A stretch of DNA of 22,050 bases, taken from an uncultured Phascolarctobacterium sp. (GTDB taxonomy: Bacteria; Bacillota; Negativicutes; Acidaminococcales; Acidaminococcaceae). Location: the NCBI GenBank assembly GCA_900545535.1, contig UQZN01000027.1:1-22050 (forward strand), written 5' to 3'. A model generated the notes under the pieces. The model saw only the letters and a list, made by a program, of their open reading frames with translations, did no database searches and had not been told where the DNA came from. Below, in pieces: positions 15,796-22,050 of this stretch (positions within the stretch are counted from its first letter, which is position 1; each line of letters begins with the position of its first letter). A program made the position numbers and the translations under genes.

Positions 15796-15843
15796 CCGCA
15801 ATAGCTGTATGCCAGCCTGCCGGCTTATCTGCAACAGCTGCGG
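15796..15843. repeat. Imperfect inverted repeat upstream of the regulator gene
   Basis: CCGC...AGCTGT (15796-15808) faces ACAGCTGCGG (15834-15843), with three unpaired bases in the left arm and an inner AGCC/GGCT pair. It stands right before the extended -10 of the regulator gene. It may be an operator or cruciform-prone DNA. Confidence 0.4.
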
Positions 15844-15846
15844 ATA

Positions 15847-15855
15847 TGGTATAAT
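15847..15855 (+). promoter_or_regulatory. Extended -10 promoter of the regulator gene
   Basis: TGGTATAAT (15847-15855) is a perfect TGnTATAAT extended -10. No good -35 lies at 16-18 bases upstream, as is common for this promoter class. It is 66 bases before the start codon at 15921. Confidence 0.6.
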
Positions 15856-15920
15856 AATAAATAAGATTAAATTTTTCAGTGAACAATTTTTACTATTTTT
15901 TTACTGTAAAGGATACCATC

Positions 15921-16550
15921 ATGGCTAATAAACACAAAATAGCAGAACCGATCTACCAAAAAATCGCCGTCGATATCGCTTCTAAAATCGCTGCCGGTAA
16001 ATATAAGGTCGGCGAGAAAATCTACGGACGCTCCATGCTCGCAGCCCACTATGCAGTTTCGCCGGAAACGATCCGCCGCGCCATGTTCATGCTACAGGAT
16101 GTCGGCATCGTGGCGATCGAATCGGGCAGCGGCAGCGTCGTGCTTTCAGCAGAACGGGCAGCGCAGCTGGTAGGCCGCTTCCGCAACATTTCTACTATCA
16201 CCGAACTGAAAAAAAATATCGAGACCCTGTCAGAACAGCAGAAAAAACAACAGGACGATATTTTGGATAATGTGCACCAGCTGCTGGAATATATTGAAAA
16301 ATTCCGTCTGGCATCACCTATCCTGCCTTACGAAATAAAAATAACCAGGGATTGCCGTTTCCTCGGTAAAATGATTTCAGAAATCAACTTTTGGCAGAGC
16401 ACCGGCGTTACCGTGGTAGCGATCCGCAAAGGCGAAGAACTGATCGTCTCGCCCGGTCCGTACGCACTGTTCGAAGCCGGCGACGTTTTCATCATGGTCG
16501 GACCGGAAGACAGCCACAGCAAGGTGCAGGATTATTTATACAAAGGCTGA
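15921..16550 (+). CDS. busR: BusR-like GntR/RCK_C transcription regulator
   Basis: This 209-residue protein has the three-part layout of BusR. A GntR winged helix lies at about 5-75 (PIYQKIAVDIASKIAAGKYKVGEKI, then VSPETIRRAMFMLQDVGIV), a coiled coil at about 90-130 (ITELKKNIETLSEQQKKQQD), and an RCK_C/TrkA-C domain at about 135-207 (EIKITRDCRFLGKMI, then VVAIRKGEELIVSPGPYALFEAGDVFIMVGP). BusR proteins bind c-di-AMP with the RCK_C domain and then repress the glycine betaine transporter. Here the gene is divergent from just such a transporter, supporting the same job. ATG at 15921 has AAAGGA seven bases upstream; an earlier ATG at 15879 lacks a site. The function is inferred from domain layout plus context, and the symbol from the Firmicute orthologue type. 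Confidence 0.85.
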   Translation: MANKHKIAEPIYQKIAVDIASKIAAGKYKVGEKIYGRSMLAAHYAVSPETIRRAMFMLQDVGIVAIESGSGSVVLSAERAAQLVGRFRNISTITELKKNIETLSEQQKKQQDDILDNVHQLLEYIEKFRLASPILPYEIKITRDCRFLGKMISEINFWQSTGVTVVAIRKGEELIVSPGPYALFEAGDVFIMVGPEDSHSKVQDYLYKG

Positions 16551-16552
16551 TA

Positions 16553-16586
16553 AAAAACAGGACTTACTTATGTAAGTCCTGTTTTT
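16553..16586. terminator. Bidirectional terminator between the regulator gene and thiC
   Basis: A perfect 15-bp stem, AAAAACAGGACTTAC (16553-16567) with 16572-16586, has a four-base loop and a T run at the end of either strand. It starts two bases after the regulator stop and seven bases past the thiC stop, so it serves both converging genes. Confidence 0.9.
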
Positions 16587-16593
16587 GCATTTA

Positions 16594-17895
16594 TTATTGT
16601 TTTTTACGGTGTGCTTCCAAATACTGTCCTACGATCTTAACAGCACAGTAATCGCCGCACATAGAGCAGGCTTCATCCTCCGACTTATTTTTCTTATCAC
16701 GGTAAGCCTGCGCTTTTACCGGGTCGAGCGCCAGACGGATCTGCTCCGGCCAGTCAAGATTTTTACGGGCCACAGCCATTTCCCTGTCCCAGGCGATCGC
16801 CTGCGGCAGACCTTTTGCAATATCGGCGGCGTGAGCTGCGATCCTCGTCGCGATCACGCCTTCGCGCACATCGTCGATATCCGGCAGACCCAGATGCTCG
16901 GCCGGCGTTACATAACACAGAAAATCAGCGCCGCTGACTGCTGCCAGCGTGCCGCCGATAGCAGAGGTGATATGATCGTAGCCAGGCGCCACATCAGTCA
17001 CCAACGGCCCTAAAACATAAAACGGCGCCCCATGACACAAACGCTTCTGCAGCTGCATATTCGCCGCGATCTGATTATAAGGAACATGGCCGGGACCTTC
17101 CACCATTACCTGCACGCCGCGCGCCCAGGCCCGCTGAGTCAATTCTCCCAAATTCAAAAGCTCCTGGATCTGCGCCCTGTCGGTAGCGTCAGCCAGACAG
17201 CCAGGACGCAGTCCGTCACCCAAACTGATCGTTACGTCATATTCGGCACAGATCTCCAGAATTTCATCATAATATTCATATAAGGGATTTTCCCGGTCAT
17301 TATGCAGCATCCAGCCTGTAATAAAGCTGCCGCCGCGGCTGACAACGTCCATCACCCTTCCCTCGCTGGTCAGAGCGTGCAAAACCTGGCGGTTGATCCC
17401 GCAGTGGATCGTCATAAAATCAGCGCCGTCAGCAGCCTGCTGGCGAATGACTTCAAACAGGTCTTCTTTGATCATTTCCACAACGGCACCGCGTTTTTTG
17501 ATCGTTTCTACCGTTGCCTGATAAATCGGCACTGTGCCGACCATTACTGTAGACGCTTTGATAATAGCTTTCCGTGAAGCGTCGATATTATCGCCTGTAG
17601 AAAGATCCATCACAGAATCGGCACCGGCCTCAATCGCGGCGCGCAGCTTAGCCAGTTCCGGCTCAGGCTCAGGATAGGCACTGGAAGTTCCGATATTGGC
17701 ATTGACCTTGACCGATAATCCCTGACCAACACCGCGCGGGATAAGATTTTTGTGATTGATATTGCAACAGACAGCGATCGTGCCTGCCGCCACACCAGCC
17801 CTGATAACCTCCGGGTCTAAATGTTCCTGCGCCGCTACCAGACGCATCGCTTCTGTGATCACGCCCTGACGGGCCAATTGCATTTGTGTTGCCAT
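16594..17895 (-). CDS. thiC: Phosphomethylpyrimidine synthase ThiC
   Basis: This 433-residue radical-SAM enzyme turns aminoimidazole ribotide into hydroxymethylpyrimidine phosphate for thiamine synthesis. Family hallmarks are CCNINHKNLIPRGVG near 43, KVNANIGTSS near 63, the SVMDLSTGDNI segment, MTIHCGI, and MVEGPGHVPYNQI. The C-terminal cluster motif reads CSMCGDYC (Cys410, Cys413, Cys417), i.e. C-x2-C-x3-C, one residue shorter than the C-x2-C-x4-C of the E. coli enzyme. The length is that of the short ThiC form without the long N-terminal domain. ATG at 17895 has AAGGGAG nine bases upstream. It is monocistronic, controlled by a TPP riboswitch; no other thiamine gene lies in the window. Confidence 0.97.
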   Translation of the reverse strand: MATQMQLARQGVITEAMRLVAAQEHLDPEVIRAGVAAGTIAVCCNINHKNLIPRGVGQGLSVKVNANIGTSSAYPEPEPELAKLRAAIEAGADSVMDLSTGDNIDASRKAIIKASTVMVGTVPIYQATVETIKKRGAVVEMIKEDLFEVIRQQAADGADFMTIHCGINRQVLHALTSEGRVMDVVSRGGSFITGWMLHNDRENPLYEYYDEILEICAEYDVTISLGDGLRPGCLADATDRAQIQELLNLGELTQRAWARGVQVMVEGPGHVPYNQIAANMQLQKRLCHGAPFYVLGPLVTDVAPGYDHITSAIGGTLAAVSGADFLCYVTPAEHLGLPDIDDVREGVIATRIAAHAADIAKGLPQAIAWDREMAVARKNLDWPEQIRLALDPVKAQAYRDKKNKSEDEACSMCGDYCAVKIVGQYLEAHRKKQ

Positions 17896-17909
17896 TATTA
17901 AACGCTCCC

Positions 17910-17948
17910 TTCAAAATAAAAAGCCAATCTCCCGCAGGAAATTGGCTT
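17910..17948 (-). terminator. Riboswitch-controlled terminator before thiC
   Basis: On the minus strand AAGCCAAT (17941-17948) pairs with ATTGGCTT (17921-17928), extended inward by TTCC/GGGA-type pairs, and is followed by TTTTTATTTTG. It lies between the TPP aptamer and the thiC Shine-Dalgarno, the right place for a transcription-off switch. Confidence 0.85.
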
Positions 17949-17963
17949 TGGCTTGCGCTTGTG

Positions 17964-18046
17964 CCACTTCCCTACGCCGGCATTACCCGGAAATCAGGTT
18001 CTAAGGGTCGGCCTTGCGGCCTCTCAGCATAACGCGCCCCCAGTGG
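17964..18046 (-). promoter_or_regulatory. TPP riboswitch (THI box) aptamer
   Basis: The minus-strand RNA has the conserved THI elements in order: GGGGGCGC, CTGAGAG, a GGCCGCAAGGCC hairpin, ACCCTT, GAACCTGAT, GGGTAATGCCGGCGTAGGGA. It is closed by a P1 stem CCACT/AGTGG (18042-18046 with 17964-17968). Thiamine pyrophosphate binding should favour the terminator at 17910-17948 and shut off thiC. Confidence 0.95.
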
Positions 18047-18068
18047 ATCGACTTATGATATTAAATTA

Positions 18069-18097
18069 ACTTTAGCACCTTTTACCGGTAATAGCAA
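18069..18097 (-). promoter_or_regulatory. Probable promoter of the riboswitch-thiC unit
   Basis: Minus-strand -35 TTGCTA (18092-18097), 17-base spacer, -10 TAAAGT (18069-18074), about 20 bases before the aptamer. The spacer contains the palindrome TTACCGGTAA. No terminator is visible after the upstream gene, so some read-through is possible. Confidence 0.5.
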
Positions 18098-18103
18098 GCA
18101 AAA

Positions 18104-20332
18104 TTAAATTTTATCCCCCGGCTCATAAACATGATAGCCGCCCTTGCCGTTGTTTTTTACAACATATGCGGCCATATCAGCCAAATGCACCAGTTCCTCA
18201 AAATCCTGCCCATGTTCAGGGAAATAACAGATGCCGACGCTGGCGGAAACGGTAACATCATCATAAGTAGTATGCAGAATACGGCATAATGCTTCTGCAC
18301 GCTGCACTGTCACCTCCTGTGACAGCCCGGGTACGTAAATGTAAAATTCATCGCCGCCAAAGCGGCCGATAATATCTTCAGAACGGAAAAACTGCCGCAA
18401 TTTCGCTGCCATTTCCTGTAAAACTTTATCGCCAGCCTGATGCCCCAGGGTATCATTGACTGTTTTAAAATTATCCAGGTCCGTAAAAATGAAACTGCCA
18501 AACCCGCCGTCACGCAGCAGTGGTTCTACCACGGTCTTAAAGCCGGCTTTATTGTAAACGCCAGTCAACTGGTCAGTCCTGCTGATATCCTGCAGCTTTT
18601 CTTTCTCCTGCATCTCCTCGTCGATATTTTCCAGCTTGCCTACCAGCCGTACTACTATCTCATCCTTGATAATGCACTTGGCTTTGATCCTGAACCAGTG
18701 CTGTTCGCCATTGGCATAAGCAAGCAGCAGCTCGGTACTGTCAGACTGTTTGTTTTCTATAGCCTTCTGCATAAAGCACCTGATGTCAGCAGCATTTTCA
18801 ACAGCTCCCGCAGCAGTCAAAGGCTCCTTATTATCGGAACCAAGTTTAACAAAAGGCTCAAAGCCAAAGATCTTACGATACAGCGGCGACCAGGTGATCT
18901 GCTCAGGCAGGACCTCCACATCAAAAATTATTTCGTTGGAAGCCTGCACTAAAAGATCATAACGCTCTTTCTCCAGTTCTAATTCCTGAATGATCCGCTT
19001 TTGTTCGCTGATATCGACAATAACGCAGTACATCACTAAAACGCCGTCTTTATCAGTCCCTACGCTGCCACGGATCAGAACCGGTATATAATGCCCGTTT
19101 TTATGCAGCAACCGCATCTCCAGATCGATTTTATCATGAAGATGCCAGACCCCATCCATTAAAGCCTGGAACTTAGGCGTATCCTCTTCGTATATCAAAT
19201 GCGCCCTCAAAAAAGACGGGATGTTTTCCAGTTCTTCTCTGGTATACCCGATCAGTTTTAAAAAACCGTCGTTAGCATAACGAATACAGAAACCCACATC
19301 ATTCGCCAAAGTCAGCACACCGCCGTTGATATTATCGGCGATCTGCCGCAGGATCTCTTCCCGGTCAGCGATCTCGCGATGTGCTTCTTTATTTTCCAGC
19401 CATTTTTTTACAGCAAAAATACTCAGCAGCCACACAAAGAAAGCTATACCGATATTCAGGAAAATTATCCGGCTGCCGATCCAGCCTCCTGCTTTATCTA
19501 CTTCTATGATGCAGCTGGCATTCGGCAGCTCGATATCATATTTCATCCCGCCTGTCATTGCCATTGCCGCCTGGTCAGAAGCAGCTATCGTCAGTTTGGC
19601 GCCGTTTTCTATTTTATACAGATGATAACGGTATTTCTGACCCTGCAGTGCGGCAAAGTTGATATTCTGCAAGGCATATTTAGGACTTGCAGGGTTCATG
19701 TCCAAAGTTACAGCAACTAATCCCCAGGGAGAACCATCAGGATTTTTTATGGCAACCCGTCCCGTCAGCACCAATTCATTGTCCTGAATCCTTCTGAACG
19801 GCCCTTCGATCACCAATTCACCCTGCCTTTGGTAGACCTTTCTGATCGCGTCATCCCTTTTGGGCTGCACCATCAGGTTTTTACCCAGAGCGCTTTTATT
19901 GATTTCATAAGGAAAACAATAGGAAATAACAGTTTTTTCAGGAATACCGTCCTGCAACGGTCCTTCCGCCATGGCCAAAGATACATTTGTGATCAGGTCC
20001 ATATCGTCAAAAGCCATGCAGACATCGTTCATCCTCCGAATCCCAATCTCTGACATATTGCGAAAACCTTTTTCTGTTACGGCCATTTTAGTGCCTTTGG
20101 CATCCAGCATCCCCTGCTCGATCAACTCACGCAGAACAAAAGCATCGTCATAAAGATTCATCAGTTCATATCTGGTCTGAGAACCATAGCTTTCTGCCAG
20201 AAAGACCGCTCTTTCGCGGGTATATCTATAAGTATCATACAGGCTGCTGCCTGCGGCCAGAGCACAAAGCAACGCCGCTGCTAAACTGAACAGCAGGAAA
20301 TATTTTTTATTATAACCACGTTTTTTCTCCAT
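18104..20332 (-). CDS. Membrane-bound diguanylate cyclase, sensor-PAS-PAS-GGDEF
   Basis: This 742-residue protein should make c-di-GMP in response to an outside signal. A first membrane segment lies at about 10-30 and an extracytoplasmic sensor of CHASE-like character at 35-285 (EGPFRRIQDNELVLTGRVAI, then SPWGLVAVTLDMN). The second membrane segment is at about 288-308, PAS domains follow at about 325-450 and 455-575, and the GGDEF domain at 580-740. The active site is RFGGDEF (657-663) with the metal Asp in FTDLDNFKTVND and GHQAGD, all intact. An I-site, RSED (650-653), stands five residues before GGDEF, so product inhibition is expected. ATG at 20332 has TAGGAGG six bases upstream. It lies alone between thiC and the encapsulin operon. 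Confidence 0.9.
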   Translation of the reverse strand: MEKKRGYNKKYFLLFSLAAALLCALAAGSSLYDTYRYTRERAVFLAESYGSQTRYELMNLYDDAFVLRELIEQGMLDAKGTKMAVTEKGFRNMSEIGIRRMNDVCMAFDDMDLITNVSLAMAEGPLQDGIPEKTVISYCFPYEINKSALGKNLMVQPKRDDAIRKVYQRQGELVIEGPFRRIQDNELVLTGRVAIKNPDGSPWGLVAVTLDMNPASPKYALQNINFAALQGQKYRYHLYKIENGAKLTIAASDQAAMAMTGGMKYDIELPNASCIIEVDKAGGWIGSRIIFLNIGIAFFVWLLSIFAVKKWLENKEAHREIADREEILRQIADNINGGVLTLANDVGFCIRYANDGFLKLIGYTREELENIPSFLRAHLIYEEDTPKFQALMDGVWHLHDKIDLEMRLLHKNGHYIPVLIRGSVGTDKDGVLVMYCVIVDISEQKRIIQELELEKERYDLLVQASNEIIFDVEVLPEQITWSPLYRKIFGFEPFVKLGSDNKEPLTAAGAVENAADIRCFMQKAIENKQSDSTELLLAYANGEQHWFRIKAKCIIKDEIVVRLVGKLENIDEEMQEKEKLQDISRTDQLTGVYNKAGFKTVVEPLLRDGGFGSFIFTDLDNFKTVNDTLGHQAGDKVLQEMAAKLRQFFRSEDIIGRFGGDEFYIYVPGLSQEVTVQRAEALCRILHTTYDDVTVSASVGICYFPEHGQDFEELVHLADMAAYVVKNNGKGGYHVYEPGDKI

Positions 20333-20370
20333 GTCCGGCCTCCTAAATCTTTATTTTTCACTTTTGTTTT

Positions 20371-20376
20371 ATTATA
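20371..20376 (-). promoter_or_regulatory. Possible -10 element of the membrane diguanylate cyclase gene
   Basis: A perfect minus-strand TATAAT (20371-20376) lies 38 bases before the start codon. The -35 region is poor: TTGATG is present but 20 bases away. Hence low confidence. Confidence 0.35.
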
Positions 20377-20459
20377 GCTCATTTTTACTTATTAAACATC
20401 AAGTATTTTTATCAAATAAATATTTACGCAGTTTTATTGTTGCTTTTTTGCACAGTAAA

Positions 20460-20490
20460 AAGCCTGCCGGCATTATATGCCGGCAGGCTT
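20460..20490 (-). terminator. Terminator of the encapsulin operon
   Basis: A perfect 13-bp GC-rich stem, AAGCCTGCCGGCA and complement (20460-20472, 20478-20490), has a five-base loop and is followed on the minus strand by TTTTTAC. It begins 12 bases after the encapsulin stop codon. Confidence 0.93.
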
Positions 20491-20502
20491 GAAGTTTTAT
20501 AA

Positions 20503-21336
20503 TCAGCCAAAAATCACTACTGCATCCTTGCATTTGATACGCAGCAAGGCTGTCTCAAAAACGCGGAATTCATGATTCAGCTTGGCAGAACCCAGATAAC
20601 CGGTAATAAGGTCCTGACCGATAACAAGATCCATATTCTGCGGTTCGGCGCAGACTAATACGGCTTTATTGAGACCCAACGCCGGAGTCATATATAATCC
20701 GCCGCCAACCAGGCTTTTGATGCGTTCGCTTTCCAGTAATCCAGTGCTGACCTGCAGGCGCTGTAATTGCGCATATAAGTCAGGACTGACTGCTAAAGCA
20801 TAACGGCCTCTCAAATTCTTGTCCGCAAAATGCTGCAGACCTTTAACTACATCGCTGAAAGCATTTTCATCCTTGCTCCAGTCTGTTTTTTTAACTTTAA
20901 AGGCACCTTCCGCTGTAGCCAGGCCTTCATAACCGGCTTTCGGATTACCTGCAAAGATCATCAGATCTTCTTTTTGCGCGCAGGCATTGGCAGCAGCGCT
21001 TACCGCTCCTAAATCGATCGGCATCCCGATCTGTTTGGCCTGTTCCATATCTCTCCAGGACAAAACAAAATCCCTGTAGATCATCGGCAGCTCTTTAAAG
21101 CTGCGGCCTGTAACTTTTACCGCTTCTTCTTCTTCACCAAAAAAGTCCACACTGCCTTTTTCAGCAGGAGCCAGCACATCTACGTTCACACTTTGTGCAC
21201 CAGCACCCAACGGTCCATAAATCTGTAAAAATTTACGTCCCACTAAAACATTTTTTGCCGCCTGAACCACAGCACTATCAATAGACTGCCATTGCTCGGC
21301 AGACAGATTAACATCATCGCGCATTAAAAATTCCAT
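20503..21336 (-). CDS. Encapsulin shell protein, family 1
   Basis: This is a 277-residue HK97-fold shell protein of the linocin M18/encapsulin family, close in size to the Thermotoga maritima shell protein (264-265). Family traits seen: N-terminal MEFLMRDDVNLSAEQWQSID, GRKFLQIYGPLGAG, the shell-helix region LPMIYRDFVLSWRDMEQAKQIGMPIDL, the AAANACAQKEDLMIFAGN segment with GYEGL, YALAVSPDLYAQL, and the C-terminal LVIGQDLITGYLGS plus FRVFETALLRIKCKDAVVIF. Sixty copies would make a small T=1 compartment. The second ATG (21336) is chosen because AGGAGGT ends six bases before it; the ATG at 21342 abuts the Shine-Dalgarno. It follows the ferritin-like cargo gene by 11 bp. There is no sign of a phage around it. 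Confidence 0.93.
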   Translation of the reverse strand: MEFLMRDDVNLSAEQWQSIDSAVVQAAKNVLVGRKFLQIYGPLGAGAQSVNVDVLAPAEKGSVDFFGEEEEAVKVTGRSFKELPMIYRDFVLSWRDMEQAKQIGMPIDLGAVSAAANACAQKEDLMIFAGNPKAGYEGLATAEGAFKVKKTDWSKDENAFSDVVKGLQHFADKNLRGRYALAVSPDLYAQLQRLQVSTGLLESERIKSLVGGGLYMTPALGLNKAVLVCAEPQNMDLVIGQDLITGYLGSAKLNHEFRVFETALLRIKCKDAVVIFG

Positions 21337-21347
21337 AACCATACCTC

Positions 21348-21725
21348 CTATTTATCCAGCAGGCTGCCTACGGTAGTCGCCTTATTAGTAACTTCCGTTT
21401 TGTCATCGGCAATACCGGCAGCTTTCATGCCCAGCCCTTCCAGCATTTCCTTAACTTCGCCTTCACCGGAAATAAAATGCTCTGCTTCAGCAGGATCGAG
21501 ATAACGCAGCAAGGTCATCAATTCACCGACATGGGCTTTTTCTTCGTCACGAATGTCGGAAATGACCATTTTAGCCACTTCGTCATCAGTAGCCTGTACA
21601 TGGGCATCATACAGGTAAATAGCTTCCAGCTCACCTGCAATATCCAGACGTACGGCTTGGATCAATTCTTCTTTAGTTAACTTTCTGTTGACATTACCTT
21701 GAAACGGGTTTGCAAAATTTGGCAT
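21348..21725 (-). CDS. Encapsulated ferritin-like cargo protein (EncFtn)
   Basis: This 125-residue two-helix ferritin-like protein should oxidise and deliver Fe(II) inside the encapsulin shell. Helix 1 holds ELEAIYLYD and helix 2 RDEEKAHVGEL. In the chosen numbering the candidate ferroxidase residues are Glu32, Glu34, Tyr39, Glu62 and His65, and Glu32, Tyr39, Glu62 and His65 match the positions I recall for the Rhodospirillum rubrum EncFtn. After a linker rich in D, K and T the C-terminus ends in TTVGSLLDK, a cargo-loading peptide of the usual VGSL type. ATG at 21725 has AAAGGTGG eight bases upstream; a GTG four codons earlier would lie inside that site. It is the first gene of the operon, 11 bp ahead of the shell gene. 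Confidence 0.93.
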   Translation of the reverse strand: MPNFANPFQGNVNRKLTKEELIQAVRLDIAGELEAIYLYDAHVQATDDEVAKMVISDIRDEEKAHVGELMTLLRYLDPAEAEHFISGEGEVKEMLEGLGMKAAGIADDKTEVTNKATTVGSLLDK

Positions 21726-21752
21726 TACTGCCACCACCTTTCAAAATTTTGA

Positions 21753-21784
21753 TTTATTTGCAGTGTCTAATCGCAACAAATAAA
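21753..21784. promoter_or_regulatory. Inverted repeat in the leader of the encapsulin operon
   Basis: TTTATTTG (21753-21760) and CAAATAAA (21777-21784) are perfect 8-bp arms 16 bases apart, between the promoter and the first gene. It does not look like the usual Fur or PerR box. Its place downstream of the -10 would suit a repressor. Confidence 0.35.
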
Positions 21785-21800
21785 AATTATCTTTTACTGT

Positions 21801-21829
21801 ATTATAGCACCGGAAATTTTAAAAAGCAA
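21801..21829 (-). promoter_or_regulatory. Promoter of the encapsulin operon
   Basis: Minus-strand -35 TTGCTT (21824-21829), 17-base spacer, perfect -10 TATAAT (21801-21806), about 75 bases before the first start codon. A second TATAAT about 73 bases further upstream (21874-21879) may give another transcript. Confidence 0.7.
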
Positions 21830-22000
21830 TCAACTTTTCCAAGCCGGCCACTGCTTTAAATTCTCCTTATAGCTTTATTATAACACCGCCACGTTTTTCT
21901 ACAAGCCCAAAACCTGCTTTCTGACAGCTTTTTCGCACTTAAAACCTGTTTTTTTGTTAAGATAATCATTTACAAAAACTAAAAAACAGCCGCCTCTTAA
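21830..22000. other. Upstream non-coding region with a second promoter-like element
   Basis: I see no gene here. On the minus strand TTGTAG (21896-21901), 16 bases and TATAAT (21874-21879) resemble a second promoter. It is followed by AAGGAG and a ten-codon frame that opens with GTG (MAGLEKLIAF) and closes within the spacer of the nearer promoter. The rest is AT-rich filler up to the insertion-sequence end. Confidence 0.35.
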
Positions 22001-22050
22001 TGAACTGCCCCATATTGAACGGACAGCATAAAAAGCCTCTTGGCAGGAAA
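22001..22050. mobile_element. Outer end of a second IS3-family-like insertion sequence
   Basis: Bases 22001-22025 start TGAACTGCCCC and end CGGACA, the reverse-complement counterpart of the end at 31-55. The orientation puts the element body to the right, beyond the window. The inward flanks also resemble each other (AAAAAGCC followed by a CTTG motif on both), as expected of the two ends of one element type. Together the two ends imply same-orientation copies on either side of the whole 22-kb block. No transposase frame is visible. Confidence 0.5.

Noticed and set aside
15796..15843. An intrinsic terminator upstream of the regulator gene
   Set aside because: The stem is interrupted by unpaired bases and no T tract follows on either strand, so I list it only as an imperfect inverted repeat.
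20503..21725. A prophage or bacteriocin (linocin) origin for the HK97-fold gene
   Set aside because: No portal, terminase, protease or other phage gene is present, and the paired ferritin-like cargo with a loading peptide fixes it as an encapsulin system.

Overview
The window reads as a chromosomal stretch from an anaerobic, diderm (outer-membrane-bearing) Firmicute of the Negativicutes type. That placement is inferred from several things seen together: a one-chain pyruvate:ferredoxin oxidoreductase, two O2-shy metabolic enzymes with Fe-S motifs, Firmicute-like strong Shine-Dalgarno sites, a BusR-type c-di-AMP regulator, and a trio of exported proteins (CsgG/FlgO-like, FlgT-like, LPP20-like) that make most sense in a cell with an outer membrane. 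I cannot name the genus. Nearly all genes are on the minus strand; only a hypothetical protein and the GntR-type regulator run on the plus strand.

Layout from left to right. 1-55: the end of an IS3-family-like insertion sequence whose body lies outside the window. 87-2587: a trxA-trxB-gltS operon (thioredoxin, thioredoxin reductase-like protein, Na+/glutamate symporter). 2768-4342: a cytoplasmic PAS-PAS-GGDEF diguanylate cyclase. 4343-4741: AT-rich gap with a tandem repeat and a terminator. 4742-7556: a tight three-gene operon of exported proteins related to the FlgO/FlgP/FlgT outer-membrane accessory proteins. 7831-8111: two serine tRNAs, each with its own promoter. 8250-11759: pyruvate:ferredoxin oxidoreductase with a long leader. 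12012-12518: an unrecognised 168-residue protein, divergent from it. 12577-15638: a glycine betaine/proline-type ABC uptake operon (binding lipoprotein, permease, CBS-ATPase), divergent from 15921-16550, a BusR-like GntR/RCK_C regulator. 16594-18046: thiC under a TPP riboswitch with a terminator. 18104-20332: a membrane-bound diguanylate cyclase. 20503-21725: encapsulated ferritin plus family 1 encapsulin shell. 22001-22050: another IS3-like end, facing outward in the opposite sense from the first.

How the genes work together. The osmolyte module is self-contained: the regulator sits back-to-back with the transporter it probably represses, and the repeats over the transporter promoter have the 22-bp spacing reported for BusR operators. 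The encapsulin pair should form an iron-storing nanocompartment: the cargo carries EncFtn ferroxidase residues and a C-terminal targeting peptide. Two diguanylate cyclases of different architecture (one with and one without an inhibitory I-site) point to active c-di-GMP signalling. The least understood piece is the exported CsgG/FlgT/LPP20-like operon, which has no flagellar or curli genes beside it here.
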